Source: Rhodanobacteraceae bacterium (lineage in GTDB: Bacteria > Pseudomonadota > Gammaproteobacteria > Xanthomonadales > Rhodanobacteraceae). From it: DNA of 64,000 nucleotides. A program made the position numbers and the translations under genes. The first letter of the stretch is position 1. Every line of letters begins with the position of its first letter. The stretch covers positions 1 through 64,000 of the forward strand of contig JAEUPP010000043.1 in assembly GCA_016790075.1 (NCBI GenBank), read 5' to 3'. Shown here piece by piece: positions 44,321 to 54,153 of the stretch. The notes under the pieces were generated by a model that saw only the letters and a list, made by a program, of their open reading frames with translations, did no database searches and was not told the origin of the DNA.

Positions 44321-44910
44321 GCTCTGATCTCTCTCAGACTGATCACTGCTGAAACGGCGGGCTGTGTGCGTTACCAAAGCTTCTATTCGGCCGGCAGCTT
44401 GGCAACTGAAGCCGAATGTTTTTGGGTCCGAAAGTGCGGCTTCAGGTTCAGGTGGTTTGATGCCGGACCAACAACTTGCATCCTACACAACGCCACCACT
44501 CTGTAGCGGATCGAGCAGCGCGAGGCGGTGCCGACCATCACAAGAAAAGCTCGGCTTGAAGTGGTTGAATAGAATGATCCATTGCAGCGAGACGCTGTTG
44601 CCGCGGCCGCGTGGACCATCAACAGGGTGTTGACCAATGCCGACTCGACCGCCGACCGGGTGGCGGCCCTGGTCGCACTCGGGGCACGCACGATCCGGCG
44701 CCGGTAGACAACGTGACCCGCTACTCCGCGACAGCGACTAGCACGTGCGTGCTGGTGTGACGGCGGTTAAATCCGCTTCGGCGAGAGTGATTGGGCCGCA
44801 AAGACTAAGGGAAAATCGGCGATAGCCTTGGTCGGCAGGCCGGTAGGGGTAGCAGCGAACGCAGATCTCGCATCAATACCCGAGAGTGGGAAATTGGCAC
44901 GGAAGAACTT
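44321..44910. other. Intergenic, possible gene remnant
   Basis: A 590-bp gap. One plus-strand frame (about 44571-44709) encodes VLTNADSTADRVAALVALGARTIRRR, which resembles the region of VOC (glyoxalase-like) proteins where a helix ends in LVALGA. No start or complete domain is present, so if real it is a decayed fragment. Nothing else was recognised. Confidence 0.3.
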
Positions 44911-45717
44911 TCAGAGCGGGCCGATCCCCGGCGCATCGCCGGTCAGCGCAAGTCCGCTGAGGTCCTTGAGGCCAATGCCGGTAATGCCAGTGCGCAAGGC
45001 TTCTTGAACTAGCCAGATCAACCGTTGTGCCGCGATCAAAGGCGGCTGTCCGGCTGGCCGCACGTTGGAGATGCAGTTGCGTTGTGCATCGGTGCAGTTC
45101 GGGCCGGGGGCGTAGGTAAGGTAGATACCCAGGCTGTCGGGTGAGCTCAGTCCGGGGCGCTCGCCGATGACCATCGCGACGAGGCGTGCGCCCAGGGCTT
45201 GGCCGATTTCATCGCCAACGGCTACGCGGGCTTGTTCGACCAGTACTGGCGGCCCCAGGTCCAGTCCGGCTGGAGCAAGGTCGTGAATCGCACGCAGCAG
45301 TGCTGCCGCATGCTGCTGGACTCCCAGTGCCGATAACCCGTCACCGATGACCAGGGCCAGAGTCGGTGCCGCAGTGTGTGTACGCCATGCGTTCAACAGC
45401 GCCATGCTCGCGACATCCAGGCGCCGTCCGCGATCCGGTCGCAACAGGTACTCGTGCCGTGTGGCGGCGAGGGTGTGCAGGCGAAGCGCTGCCGGCCAGC
45501 CGTCGCTCTGCAGTTGCTGGTCCAGCGTATCGAAGTCGATAGGCAGATGAATCGCGTCGCGGGCCTCTGCATGGGCCTGTGCGAATGCCAGCACTTCACG
45601 GGTAGGCAGGCTGACGCCGCTGCGCCCCAGGGCAATGCGCGCCGGTGTATAGCGGCGCAACGCAGTCCAGGAATCGGCTTGCGGGCTGCCGGTGGAGGGA
45701 AATCGCGGCGGCTTCAT
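44911..45717 (-). CDS. eutC: Ethanolamine ammonia-lyase, small subunit
   Basis: The 268-residue subunit joins EutB to form the adenosylcobalamin-dependent enzyme that splits ethanolamine to acetaldehyde and ammonia. It matches EutC in its N-terminal segment (RYTPARIALGRSGVSLPTREVLAFAQAHAEARDAIH) broken by LDQQL, and the cobalamin-binding motif region LVIGDGLSALGVQQHA with MVIGERPGLSSPDSLGIYLTY. The start at 45717 lies 1 bp after the EutB stop. The longer open frame upstream is out of the EutB frame and not coding. Confidence 0.95.
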   Translation of the reverse strand: MKPPRFPSTGSPQADSWTALRRYTPARIALGRSGVSLPTREVLAFAQAHAEARDAIHLPIDFDTLDQQLQSDGWPAALRLHTLAATRHEYLLRPDRGRRLDVASMALLNAWRTHTAAPTLALVIGDGLSALGVQQHAAALLRAIHDLAPAGLDLGPPVLVEQARVAVGDEIGQALGARLVAMVIGERPGLSSPDSLGIYLTYAPGPNCTDAQRNCISNVRPAGQPPLIAAQRLIWLVQEALRTGITGIGLKDLSGLALTGDAPGIGPL

Positions 45718-45718
45718 A

Positions 45719-47113
45719 TCAGGCTGTTTCGGGCAGGCTCCACAGCAGGGAGGGTAGCTGGGTCGGCCTCGTGCTCGGATAGAGGCGGCCCTGCGTATCG
45801 GCCAGGTCCATCTGTTGCAGCCAGGCGTCGAATTCCGGAGCCCGGCGCAATCCCAGCATTTCACGCAGCACCAGGGCGTCATGAAACGACGTGCTCTGGT
45901 AGTTCAGCATGATGTCGTCGGCGCCGGGTACCCCGATCAGGAAATTCAGTCCGGCGCTTGCCAGCAGCACCATGAGATTGTCCATGTCGTCCTGATCGGC
46001 TTCGGCATGGTTGGTGTAGCAGATGTCGCAACCCATCGGCAGCCCGAGCAATTTGCCGCAGAAGTGGTCTTCAAGTCCGGCGCGGATAATCTGCTTGCCG
46101 TCGTAAAGGTATTCCGGGCCGATAAACCCTACAACCGTATTGACCAGCAAGGGCTGGTAGCGACGCGCCACCGCGTAGGCCCGCGCCTCGCAGGTCTGCT
46201 GATCTACCTCGTGATGTGCGTTGGCCGACAGTGCGCTGCCCTGGCCGGTCTCAAAATACATGAGCTGTTGCCCCAGGGTGCCCCGGCGCAGGGATTGCGC
46301 CATGGCATGTGCCTCGTCGAGCAGCTTGAGGTCGATACCAAAGGCGCGATTGGCTGCCTCGGTTCCCGCAATCGACTGAAACACGAGATCAACCGGGGCG
46401 CCCAGGGCCATGGCCTGCATGGTGTTCGTGACATGAGCGAGCACGCAGGTCTGGGTCGGGATATTGCCGCGCTGGATCACATCCGCCAGCACCTGCTGTA
46501 GCCGGACCAGATCCGAAATACTGTCCGAAGCGGGGTTGATGCCGATTACCGCATCACCAGCGCCCAGCATCAGGCCGTCGATGACGCCGGCAACAATCCC
46601 CGCAGGATCGTCGGTCGGGTGATTCGGCTGCAGGCGTACGGCGAGGTGGCCGCGCAGGCCCAGGGTATTGCGGAAGCGGGTCACCACCTCGCAGCGCCGC
46701 GCGACGAGCAGGAGATCCTGGTTGCGCATGATCTTGCTGACGGCGGCAACCATCTCCGGGGTCAGGCCTGGTGCCAGGTTGCTCAGCGCGGTTGTGGTGG
46801 CGTCGGGGCCTAGCAGCCAGTCGCGAAATTCGCCGACTGTCATGGCGGATACCGGCGCGAACGCGGCTGGATCATGGCTGTCGATGATCCATCGCGTCAC
46901 TTCGTCGTCCTCGTAAGGCACCAGTGGTTCTTCAAGGAAACTGCGTAGCGGCAGATCCGCGAGCACCCAGCGTGCGGCGATCCGTTCCGCCTCGGTGGCT
47001 GCGGCTAGGCCCGCGAGGCAGTCACCGGAACGCAAGGGGGATGCCTTGGCCATCACTTCGCGCAGCGAGCGAAAGCGGTGGCGTTGAGAACATCGGGTTG
47101 CGCTCAGGTTCAT
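45719..47113 (-). CDS. eutB: Ethanolamine ammonia-lyase, large subunit
   Basis: The 464-residue TIM-barrel subunit carries the catalytic site. Typical stretches are NPASDSISDLVRLQQVL, CVLAHVTNTMQAM, FETGQGSALSANAHHEVDQQTCEARAYAVAR and MGCDICYTNHAEADQDDMDNL. The last holds the motif for the substrate and cofactor pocket. The ATG at 47113 lies 19 bp after the permease stop. Together with eutC and the permease it forms a compact operon without carboxysome-like shell genes, eutA or an aldehyde dehydrogenase in this window. Confidence 0.95.
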   Translation of the reverse strand: MNLSATRCSQRHRFRSLREVMAKASPLRSGDCLAGLAAATEAERIAARWVLADLPLRSFLEEPLVPYEDDEVTRWIIDSHDPAAFAPVSAMTVGEFRDWLLGPDATTTALSNLAPGLTPEMVAAVSKIMRNQDLLLVARRCEVVTRFRNTLGLRGHLAVRLQPNHPTDDPAGIVAGVIDGLMLGAGDAVIGINPASDSISDLVRLQQVLADVIQRGNIPTQTCVLAHVTNTMQAMALGAPVDLVFQSIAGTEAANRAFGIDLKLLDEAHAMAQSLRRGTLGQQLMYFETGQGSALSANAHHEVDQQTCEARAYAVARRYQPLLVNTVVGFIGPEYLYDGKQIIRAGLEDHFCGKLLGLPMGCDICYTNHAEADQDDMDNLMVLLASAGLNFLIGVPGADDIMLNYQSTSFHDALVLREMLGLRRAPEFDAWLQQMDLADTQGRLYPSTRPTQLPSLLWSLPETA

Positions 47114-47132
47114 GGCGGTGCCGGCTAGCGTC

Positions 47133-48527
47133 TTATTGGGTGCTGCTGCCCAGCATGGAATCGGCCGGAGCCAATTCACGTTGCTGGGCGGTCAGACGGA
47201 AATAGCCGTAGGCCAGCCCCATCAGCACGACGAACACCAGCGACAGCACCAGGTTGAAGTATACGACCGCGGCCAGGCATACCAGGCCGAAGGTCATCGC
47301 AATGCCCGGAAACCAGGGGTACAGAGGCGCGCGGAATGGCCTGTCCAGCGCCGGTTCGCGGCGGCGCAGCTTGAACAGGGCAGCCATGGAAACGATGTAC
47401 ATGACCAGCGCGCCGAGTACCGCCATGGTCACGATGTTGGCAGTAAGCGGTTGCCCGCCAAAGCTGACCCAGCGATCACTGAATACCGCCGCCACGCCGA
47501 CCACACCGCCTCCGACCAGCGCGTTGACCGGGGTGCGGAAACGCGGATGAACCTTGGCGAACAGGGCAGGGAGGTAGCCAGCGCGTGCCAGGGCGAACAT
47601 CTGGCGCGAGTAGCCCAGGATGATTCCGTGGAACGAGGCGATCAGGCCGAACAGGCCGATCCAGATCAGCAAATGCATCCATCCGCTGGACTCGCCGACC
47701 ACGAGTTTCATGGCTTGCGGTAGCGGATCGTTGATGTTGGCGAGCTGGCGCCAGTCGCCTACGCCGCCCGCCATGATCATGACCAGGAAGGCCAGCGCGA
47801 CCAGGGTAAGAATGCCGGTGATGTAGGCGACAGGAATGGTGCGCTGTGGCTCGCGCGCTTCCTCGGCGGCCATGGCGACACCTTCGATGGCAAGAAAGAA
47901 CCAGATCGCAAACGGCAGTGATGCAAAAATGCCAGCCCAGGCAGCGCTGCTGAACGTGGCTGCACCTGCCCAGCCATTTGCCACGAAATTGGCCATTGAC
48001 CACCCGGGTGCTACGACCCCGGCGAATACCAGCAACTCGCCGACCGCCAGCAGCGTGATGGCCAGCTCGAATGTTGCGGCTATCCCCACGCCGACGGCAT
48101 TCAGTGCAATGAAGACGACGTATGCCGCAACGGCGGTGACGCGAGGCTCTATGCCCGGAAACTGTATGGCGAGGTAGGCCCCGATGGCCAGCGCAATCGC
48201 GGGCGGGGCGAATACGAATTCCACGAGTGTAGCGAAGCCGGCGATGAATCCACCGGTGGGGCCAAACGCGCGGCGCGCATAGGCAAACGGGCCGCCGGCG
48301 TGGGGAATCGATGTGGACAATTCCGTAAAGCTGAAGATGAAAGTCGTGTACATCACCGCTACAAATAGCGTGGCGATCAGGAACCCCAGGCTTCCGGCGC
48401 TGGCCCAGCCATAACTCCAGCCAAAATACTCGCCGGAAATGACCAGGCCGACGGCAATGCCCCAGAGCGAGAACGTACCCAGCACTGGCTTGAGTTCCCG
48501 GGTTACCTGCGTATGGCTGCTAGTCAT
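47133..48527 (-). CDS. eat: Ethanolamine permease (APC family)
   Basis: The 464-residue inner-membrane protein has about 12 helices and the APC pattern LWGIAVGLVISGEYFGWSYG and IPHAGGPFAYARRAFGP. The close link to eutB and eutC supports ethanolamine as the substrate. It is the first gene of the operon. No ribosome binding site stands out before the ATG at 48527, and a later ATG is not in frame near the N-terminus, so the start is fairly sure but translation may be weak. Confidence 0.9.
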   Translation of the reverse strand: MTSSHTQVTRELKPVLGTFSLWGIAVGLVISGEYFGWSYGWASAGSLGFLIATLFVAVMYTTFIFSFTELSTSIPHAGGPFAYARRAFGPTGGFIAGFATLVEFVFAPPAIALAIGAYLAIQFPGIEPRVTAVAAYVVFIALNAVGVGIAATFELAITLLAVGELLVFAGVVAPGWSMANFVANGWAGAATFSSAAWAGIFASLPFAIWFFLAIEGVAMAAEEAREPQRTIPVAYITGILTLVALAFLVMIMAGGVGDWRQLANINDPLPQAMKLVVGESSGWMHLLIWIGLFGLIASFHGIILGYSRQMFALARAGYLPALFAKVHPRFRTPVNALVGGGVVGVAAVFSDRWVSFGGQPLTANIVTMAVLGALVMYIVSMAALFKLRRREPALDRPFRAPLYPWFPGIAMTFGLVCLAAVVYFNLVLSLVFVVLMGLAYGYFRLTAQQRELAPADSMLGSSTQ

Positions 48528-49227
48528 GGCGTGTTTGCTCGTCTGCTTGGTGATGGGGTCAGCAAAGCTACGGAGAGGGAGTTTCGCTTTCGATTCGTTG
48601 CGCGGGCGGCTTGACGGGGGGGCTGGAGTTCGTGCAAATATCTCATGTTACTAGTAGTTTTATTTGTGCTTTATTCTGTTTTCAGCATAACTGGTTTCGC
48701 CCGGCCTTTACCAACCAGGAGCTTGTCAATGCGACCCTTGTAGCTGCGGTAGCGTTGGGCTGATGCGGTGCGGGCAGTTGACGCTACAGAGATTATTAAA
48801 GGGCGTTGCAGGTGTGAGTGGGCGTAATTGTCGTGCCCGAGCTGGAGCAGGCATTGGCCGGCAGCGGAGGTGTCGCTGCCTTGCGCGTTCGATGTGTCAG
48901 TGCCCAGGCCGTTGTTGCAACGGTTTGGGTGGCGCGCTGACTGTCCGCGCCGTCCAGGCAACGGGTGGTCCCGTCCGGGTTGTCGACGGGGCAGGGGGGC
49001 GGTGTTCGAGTTCGGAAGGGCTGTGTTAGGGTGAACTCAGTGCCGCCAGATTAACCGTGATGCTGCGTCGCAGCAGAAGCCGTCGCTTCTTGCGCTACCG
49101 TGCGCATGAACAATACGCCGCGCGTTGCTGCAACATCTGGAATGTTTCGGTTTGCCCTGATCTTGCGCGCGTAGCGGCCAACCGATAGAAATGCAGGCGC
49201 TGGATGTAGCGAAACAGGGAGGGGGCT
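48528..49227. other. Divergent intergenic region, no gene accepted
   Basis: A 700-bp gap between the ethanolamine operon and the sensor kinase gene. It includes an AT-rich stretch at about 48635-48700, a likely promoter region for the permease. A minus-strand frame ending at 48671 looks protein-like only in its last 25 residues. AGGGAGGGGG before 49228 is the kinase ribosome binding site. Confidence 0.4.
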
Positions 49228-51618
49228 GTGAACGATACGTCCGCTGTAATGGCTGCACCGGCTGAGGTGCCCTCGGCTGCCGCCACGGTTGCTGCAGAAC
49301 AATCCTGGAATGTCGCCTGGCATCGAAGCCTTGGCTTCCGCGTGCTGGTGGCGGCGCTGCTGGTCACGGCGTGGATAGTCGCCGGCGTCATGCTCGTGAT
49401 GAACCGAGAAGCCAAGACCTTTCTGGAGCAGGAGGCCTATAGGCTAGTCGAGCAGATGGGGAATACGGTGGTAACCGGGCTTGGGGCGCGGCTGGACGAG
49501 ATTGCAGCGCTCAATCGCTCTCTCGCGGCTACCTCCAGCATTCTGCCCAAAGACGAACAGGCATTCATGACCAGCCTGCCTGGCTTGATCAATTACGGCG
49601 GCGATAAAGGTGTGGCCGGCGGCGGTTACTGGCCGGAGCCGCACAGGTTCAGCGCTGACCGCGAGCGTCGCAGTTTTTTCTGGGGCCGTGACCAGAGCGA
49701 CGCATTGCAGTATTTCGACGACTACAATCAGTCCGGCCCTGGGTATCATAATGAAGAGTGGTACGTTCCGGCGCGCTTCGTGCCGGACAACCAGTGCTAC
49801 TGGAGCCAGTCGTACTCGGATCCATACTCGTTCCAGCCCATGGTCACCTGCACCGTCCCCCTGCGCGAAGGCGGCGCGCTGAACGCGGTCACGACAATCG
49901 ATCTGCGGCTTGAGGGCCTGGCGAGTTTCGCGCGCGAATGGGCACAGCGTACAGGCGGATATATCTTTCTGGTCGATCGCTACAACCGCTTCATCACCTT
50001 TGCTGATCCGGCCAAGGTCAAGCGAATCGGTGCCGATGCGAAAGGAGCGCGTACTGAGGAGTTCATTCTCGCCTCTGAGTTCGCCAAGAGCGAGCCTGCG
50101 TTCTCCGAAATCGCGCAAACCCTGGCGGCGATGAATGAGGACATCCTGAAAGGTGCGCGTTCTGTAAAAGGTGCAGATATCGACAGCATGGCGCGCGAGA
50201 TTGACGAAGGCAGCTATCAGATCGATGCCGATCAGGCGAAACTGACAGCTGCAGTACTGGCCGATCCGTTCAAGGAGAGGTTTTCTGCGTCTACGACTTC
50301 GCTGTATCGCATCGCCCCGGTAGCCACGGATCCGGTGCTCAAGAAGCCGTCAACGTTGCTGCTTTTTCATGTGCCGGGACCGTACTGGAAGCTGGGGGTT
50401 GTAAAACCAGTGGACGAGACGGTGGCTTTGGCCAACAGCATTACGCGCCAGCTGATCATCTATTTGCTGGCTACCATCCTGTTCGCGGTCGTCGTTGCGT
50501 ATCTGTTGTTCAATCGCATGCTGCTGGCACCGCTGGGGCGGATTTCAGGCGCTGTCCGACGCATGGGTTTATTGCTCAGTGAACGCCGGCACCACGAGCT
50601 GGACCAGAATCGCATCGACTACCCGACCCGCAACGAGGTTGGGCTTCTGACCTATCACATCAACAGCCTTGCCCACGAGATCGTGACGTCAGAAGGCAAG
50701 CTGGCCGAGGCGAATGCAACCTTGGAGCGCCGGGTGCAGGAGCGCACCGAAGAGCTGAGCCGTACACTGACCCAGCTGAAAAACTCCCAGGCCCAGCTGG
50801 TTCAATCCGAGAAAATGGCGTCCCTGGGTCAGATGGTCGCGGGCATCGCCCACGAGATCAATACGCCGCTCGGTTACGTCAAGAACAACATTCTTCTCGG
50901 CAAGGAGTTGCTGCAGCGCTTTTTTGATCTGGCAGACAAGGTCGATGGCATTGGCGAGCGTGAGCGCGCCGCCGGCCGCACGCCCGATGATGCGCTGGTT
51001 GCCGCCAGTGTCGCCTGTGTGGATGAGATCAAGAGCGATGGCGTCGCCGAGGACGCCCTGCAACTTGTCGAAGACAGTCTCTACGGCGTCGAGCAGATTA
51101 CCGAACTGGTGCTCAACCTGCGCAACTTCAGCCGGCTCGATGAAGCGAAAGTCAAAGATGTAAGTATCCACGAATGCATTGATGCAGCGCTCAATATCGC
51201 CCGCAGCCAACTCAAGTCGAAAGTAGAGATCATCAGGGACTATGGCGAAGTTCCGCAGATCGCCTGTTCTCCTTCGCAGATAAATCAGGTTTTCATAAAC
51301 CTGTTCAACAATGCGGCTCAGGCGATCGAGGGCAGCGGCAAGATCCTGATCAAGACCACCGCATCGCAGGGCTTCGTGCATGTCGCCGTGCAGGACAACG
51401 GCCGAGGAATTCCTCAGGATGTCATATCCCGGATTTTCGAGCCTTTTTTCACCACCAAACCGGTTGGGCAAGGGACAGGGCTTGGCTTGTCGATAACGTA
51501 CCAGATCGTGCAGCAGCACAACGGCCACATCCGCGTGGCATCGGAGCCCGGAAAGGGAACGCGGTTTGTCATCAGCCTGCCTACCCAGGTGCGCAATGCT
51601 CCGGCGGGTCCACAATGA
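49228..51618 (+). CDS. Membrane sensor histidine kinase
   Basis: The 796-residue protein has two membrane helices (about 38-58 and 406-428) around a large periplasmic sensor, residues 60-400, of Cache type (FWGRDQSDALQYFDDYN and the redox-possible Cys pair C190 and C208). A HAMP-like segment and a coiled coil (485-528) follow. The HisKA phosphoacceptor is H542 in AGIAHEINTPLGY; the ATPase has the N box NLFNNAAQAI, G1 DNGRGIP (723-729) and G2 GQGTGLGLS. The start is GTG at 49228. The response regulator gene follows 213 bp downstream. Confidence 0.9.
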   Translation: MNDTSAVMAAPAEVPSAAATVAAEQSWNVAWHRSLGFRVLVAALLVTAWIVAGVMLVMNREAKTFLEQEAYRLVEQMGNTVVTGLGARLDEIAALNRSLAATSSILPKDEQAFMTSLPGLINYGGDKGVAGGGYWPEPHRFSADRERRSFFWGRDQSDALQYFDDYNQSGPGYHNEEWYVPARFVPDNQCYWSQSYSDPYSFQPMVTCTVPLREGGALNAVTTIDLRLEGLASFAREWAQRTGGYIFLVDRYNRFITFADPAKVKRIGADAKGARTEEFILASEFAKSEPAFSEIAQTLAAMNEDILKGARSVKGADIDSMAREIDEGSYQIDADQAKLTAAVLADPFKERFSASTTSLYRIAPVATDPVLKKPSTLLLFHVPGPYWKLGVVKPVDETVALANSITRQLIIYLLATILFAVVVAYLLFNRMLLAPLGRISGAVRRMGLLLSERRHHELDQNRIDYPTRNEVGLLTYHINSLAHEIVTSEGKLAEANATLERRVQERTEELSRTLTQLKNSQAQLVQSEKMASLGQMVAGIAHEINTPLGYVKNNILLGKELLQRFFDLADKVDGIGERERAAGRTPDDALVAASVACVDEIKSDGVAEDALQLVEDSLYGVEQITELVLNLRNFSRLDEAKVKDVSIHECIDAALNIARSQLKSKVEIIRDYGEVPQIACSPSQINQVFINLFNNAAQAIEGSGKILIKTTASQGFVHVAVQDNGRGIPQDVISRIFEPFFTTKPVGQGTGLGLSITYQIVQQHNGHIRVASEPGKGTRFVISLPTQVRNAPAGPQ

Positions 51619-51831
51619 GCATCCCGCGCCCTCGAAGTGCCGGGCAGACGGTTACGGCGGTGTCTCCGCGCGGCGCTGCATGTCGTCAAGGCCTCGGTAA
51701 ACGCCTGCTCGCTTCCCTGCTGCAAGGTGTTGCGGTAGCAAAGCTAAGTCCAGTTTGTTCAAAAACGGTTTCCCTGTCGCGATTCGCGACCATTACATCG
51801 GCTTTTACGGGCGCAGCCGCGAGGATAGGTT

Positions 51832-52755
51832 ATGGCTGAGAAATCTACGATAGTGTTCATCGACGATGAGGAAAGAATCGTCCGCTCGCTCGCAATGATG
51901 TTCAAGTCGAGCTACCGCGTAATCGCTACCACCAATCCGCGGGAAGTGCTTGATGTCGTCAAGCGCGAGCGTGTCCATGTTGTGGTCAGCGACCAGCGCA
52001 TGCCGGAGGTGGCCGGAGTCGACCTTTTGCGCGAAGTCCGCGCACTGTCGCCTTTGACCATGCGGGTGCTGCTTACTGGCTATTCCGACCTGGCATCGAT
52101 AGTCGGTTCGATCAATGACGGCGAGATTTTTCGCTTTGTGAGCAAACCCTGGGATCCCACGGAGTTTCGCAATACCGTGGATCAGGCATCAGCTATCGCC
52201 AACGAACTGATCGAGCAATCACGCGCCCCGGTGGCGGTTAGCAGGGATACCGAGGTTCCGGCTGCGGACTTGCTGGTTATCGATGATAGCGAAGAAGTTT
52301 TCCGCATGATCGAGCAGTCCCTGGGGAAGCGCCACAAGGTGCACTGGGCAGCGACTCTGGACCATGCCTTCGAGTTGATCGAGCGCGAGAAGATCGGCGT
52401 CGTGGTATCGGATGTAAAACTCGGTGGCGCGGACATTACCTTGGCGCTAAAGACCCTGAAACGTCATGCCCCGCATCTGGTAACGGTTGTGCTGGCCTGG
52501 TTCCACGACACCAAGCAGCTCATCGAGCTGATCAATCAGGCCCAGATCTACCGTTTCCTGCCCAAGCCGATACGGCCGAACATGCTGGAAATGGCCGTGG
52601 ATGCGGCGTTTGCGCGTTATCGCGTGCTTTCCGCCTCGCCGGTCATGGCGAAAGCGCACGCCGTCGAGGCTGCGCCCGAGCCAGTGGTGAACAACAGTTT
52701 TTCATCGAAGGTGGTTTCCTTTTTCCAGCGTCTCAAGGAGCGCGCCCGGGCGTGA
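51832..52755 (+). CDS. Dual-receiver response regulator without DNA-binding domain
   Basis: The 307-residue protein has two receiver domains. The first (about 5-122) has D11/D12, the phosphoacceptor D54 in VVSDQRMP, T82 and K105, a full set. The second (about 146-262) has D151/D152, D194 in VVSDVKLGG and K245 but Ala222 where Thr/Ser is expected. A short tail with a basic end follows. LLTGYSDLASIV and KPWD in the first receiver are of the RpfG/HD-GYP type. No output domain is present, so it may act by protein contact or as a phosphate sink for the kinase upstream. Confidence 0.88.
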   Translation: MAEKSTIVFIDDEERIVRSLAMMFKSSYRVIATTNPREVLDVVKRERVHVVVSDQRMPEVAGVDLLREVRALSPLTMRVLLTGYSDLASIVGSINDGEIFRFVSKPWDPTEFRNTVDQASAIANELIEQSRAPVAVSRDTEVPAADLLVIDDSEEVFRMIEQSLGKRHKVHWAATLDHAFELIEREKIGVVVSDVKLGGADITLALKTLKRHAPHLVTVVLAWFHDTKQLIELINQAQIYRFLPKPIRPNMLEMAVDAAFARYRVLSASPVMAKAHAVEAAPEPVVNNSFSSKVVSFFQRLKERARA

Positions 52756-52759
52756 ATCG

Positions 52760-52776
52760 TTTTTCCTTGGGAAAAA
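52760..52776 (+). terminator. Possible terminator after the response regulator
   Basis: The arms TTTTTCC (52760-52766) and GGAAAAA (52770-52776) pair round a TTG loop, 4 bp after the stop codon, followed by TTTG. The stem is short and AT-rich, so termination may be weak. Confidence 0.4.
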
Positions 52777-52910
52777 TTTGCAAGTCAGTAGTTTGGTAAT
52801 GGTTTGCACTGCGTTTTTTATGCGGTGAATCAGTCGTTGGTCAGAAGCTTGCATGGCAGGTCATTGCAGATGTCGACACGGATGGCGGAACACGAAGCCG
52901 ATTTCGTAGG

Positions 52911-52939
52911 TGTTTGCGCGAAGATTTGTTAAGTATATT
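52911..52939 (+). promoter_or_regulatory. Tentative promoter for the TorF-like gene
   Basis: A TATATT hexamer at 52934-52939 lies 17 bp after TGTTTG (52911-52916), in the only AT-rich stretch before the gene. The -35 match is poor, so this is tentative. Confidence 0.3.
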
Positions 52940-52996
52940 AAGGAATGATTTCGGTTATCGCCGACGCGGCCTTGCCGCACCAACTGGGGATCTAAA

Positions 52997-53710
52997 ATGG
53001 TGCTTTCATCCAGAATGCTGCTTGCTCTTGCTTTGCTTGCGCCGGTTGTGGTGCAGGCGGAGGAGGCTGATAGTGCTCATAACTTTGCCTTTACCGGCTG
53101 GCTGGTCAGCGACTACGTGTTTCGTGGGGTCTCACAGAATTATGAGGATCCGGCGCTGCAGGCCGCCGTGGACTACACACATTCGTCCGGTTTCTACGCG
53201 GGCGTCTGGGCTTCACCAGTCGACTTCAACAACGACTCCGGTGCTGACCTGGAAGTCGATGCCTACGTGGGTTTCAAGCATCGACTGAACGATGTACTGA
53301 CCGGCGATATACAGTTCATCCGGTATAACTATCCGGGGGTAAAAAACGGATTCCATCTGGCCTACAACGAAATCATCGGCAAGCTCACGTTCTTTGAGCG
53401 TGTGGTCCTGACCGTTGGCTATTCCGACGATGTGTTTGCGTCCGGAAAATCCGGCCTCTACACCAATCTGACTGGTAACTGGAGCCTGCCGTACGAGCTG
53501 ACCCTGTCGACCGGAGTCGGGCTTTACCGCTTCGACAGTGATCTGTTTCCGACGAAAGATGAGTATCTCGACTACAGCATAGGGCTGAGCCGCGCATTCG
53601 GTAAGCTCGAAACCGCTTTGACTTATGTGGATACCGACAACAACGGCCCCGTCCTGTTCGGCAAGATCGCGGACAGCCGTGTGGTTCTGTCACTCAAATA
53701 TGCGTTCTAG
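52997..53710 (+). CDS. TorF-family outer membrane porin-like protein
   Basis: The 237-residue protein has a signal peptide (MLLALALLAPVVVQAEE). The family opening FTGWLVSDYVFRGVSQNYEDPALQAAVDYTH is present in two pieces, followed by GFYAGVWASPVDF and repeated aromatic beta strands, with a C-terminal phenylalanine (SLKYAF). This is the TIGR02001/Gcw_chp type of barrel. The function is not known; similar proteins are linked with transport. GGGGATCTAAA before the ATG is a good ribosome binding site. A hairpin follows the stop. Confidence 0.85.
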   Translation: MVLSSRMLLALALLAPVVVQAEEADSAHNFAFTGWLVSDYVFRGVSQNYEDPALQAAVDYTHSSGFYAGVWASPVDFNNDSGADLEVDAYVGFKHRLNDVLTGDIQFIRYNYPGVKNGFHLAYNEIIGKLTFFERVVLTVGYSDDVFASGKSGLYTNLTGNWSLPYELTLSTGVGLYRFDSDLFPTKDEYLDYSIGLSRAFGKLETALTYVDTDNNGPVLFGKIADSRVVLSLKYAF

Positions 53711-53743
53711 GGAAATCCTGCCATAGCGGATTTCCTGATTCGG

Positions 53744-53765
53744 CCGCCCCCTTGACTGGGGGCGG
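53744..53765 (+). terminator. GC-rich hairpin after the TorF-like gene
   Basis: The arms CCGCCCCC (53744-53751) and GGGGGCGG (53758-53765) pair round the loop TTGACT, 34 bp after the stop codon. No T-run follows. Confidence 0.6.
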
Positions 53766-54153
53766 TCAGATATGCGCTTGGTAGGTACTCGGCGGGAATG
53801 GGCGGCTGGGTACGCAAGCCGTGCGGTAGCCACCTGTCTGGTCCTTCTCCGGGGCGCAATCCGACGGATTGATGCGCTTCATCGGCGAGAGCGGTGGGGT
53901 TGCTGGATAGACACGATTACGCTGCGTTTTCACAGGCAGAACGTCTGAATTTATAGATTTCTCCCAGATGCCGACTCGGTTGCGTGCCGCGCCAGTTGTC
54001 GCGGCAGGCGCAGTCACCGGTAGTGCCGGCGTGCTGTGGTGCCGTCATGTGTTCGACTGCTGATTGTGGGAGTCCGCCAGGTGGATGACTTCAGGCGGCG
54101 ACACACCATGTAACGTTCGGGCACAATCTGGTTGTCCAGCCTCCGGTTTTCCC
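53766..54153. other. Intergenic, no gene accepted
   Basis: About 390 bp between the TorF terminator and the ECF sigma gene. A minus-strand frame at 53766-54017 was considered and rejected. The region should hold the promoter of the sigma factor/kinase operon. Confidence 0.4.

Noticed and set aside
48671-48961. 96-residue minus-strand frame upstream of the ethanolamine operon
   Set aside because: Only the last part looks protein-like; no start signal and the rest is low-complexity.
53766-54017. 83-residue minus-strand frame between TorF and the ECF sigma gene
   Set aside because: No ribosome site, no family pattern, and it begins right at the terminator hairpin.
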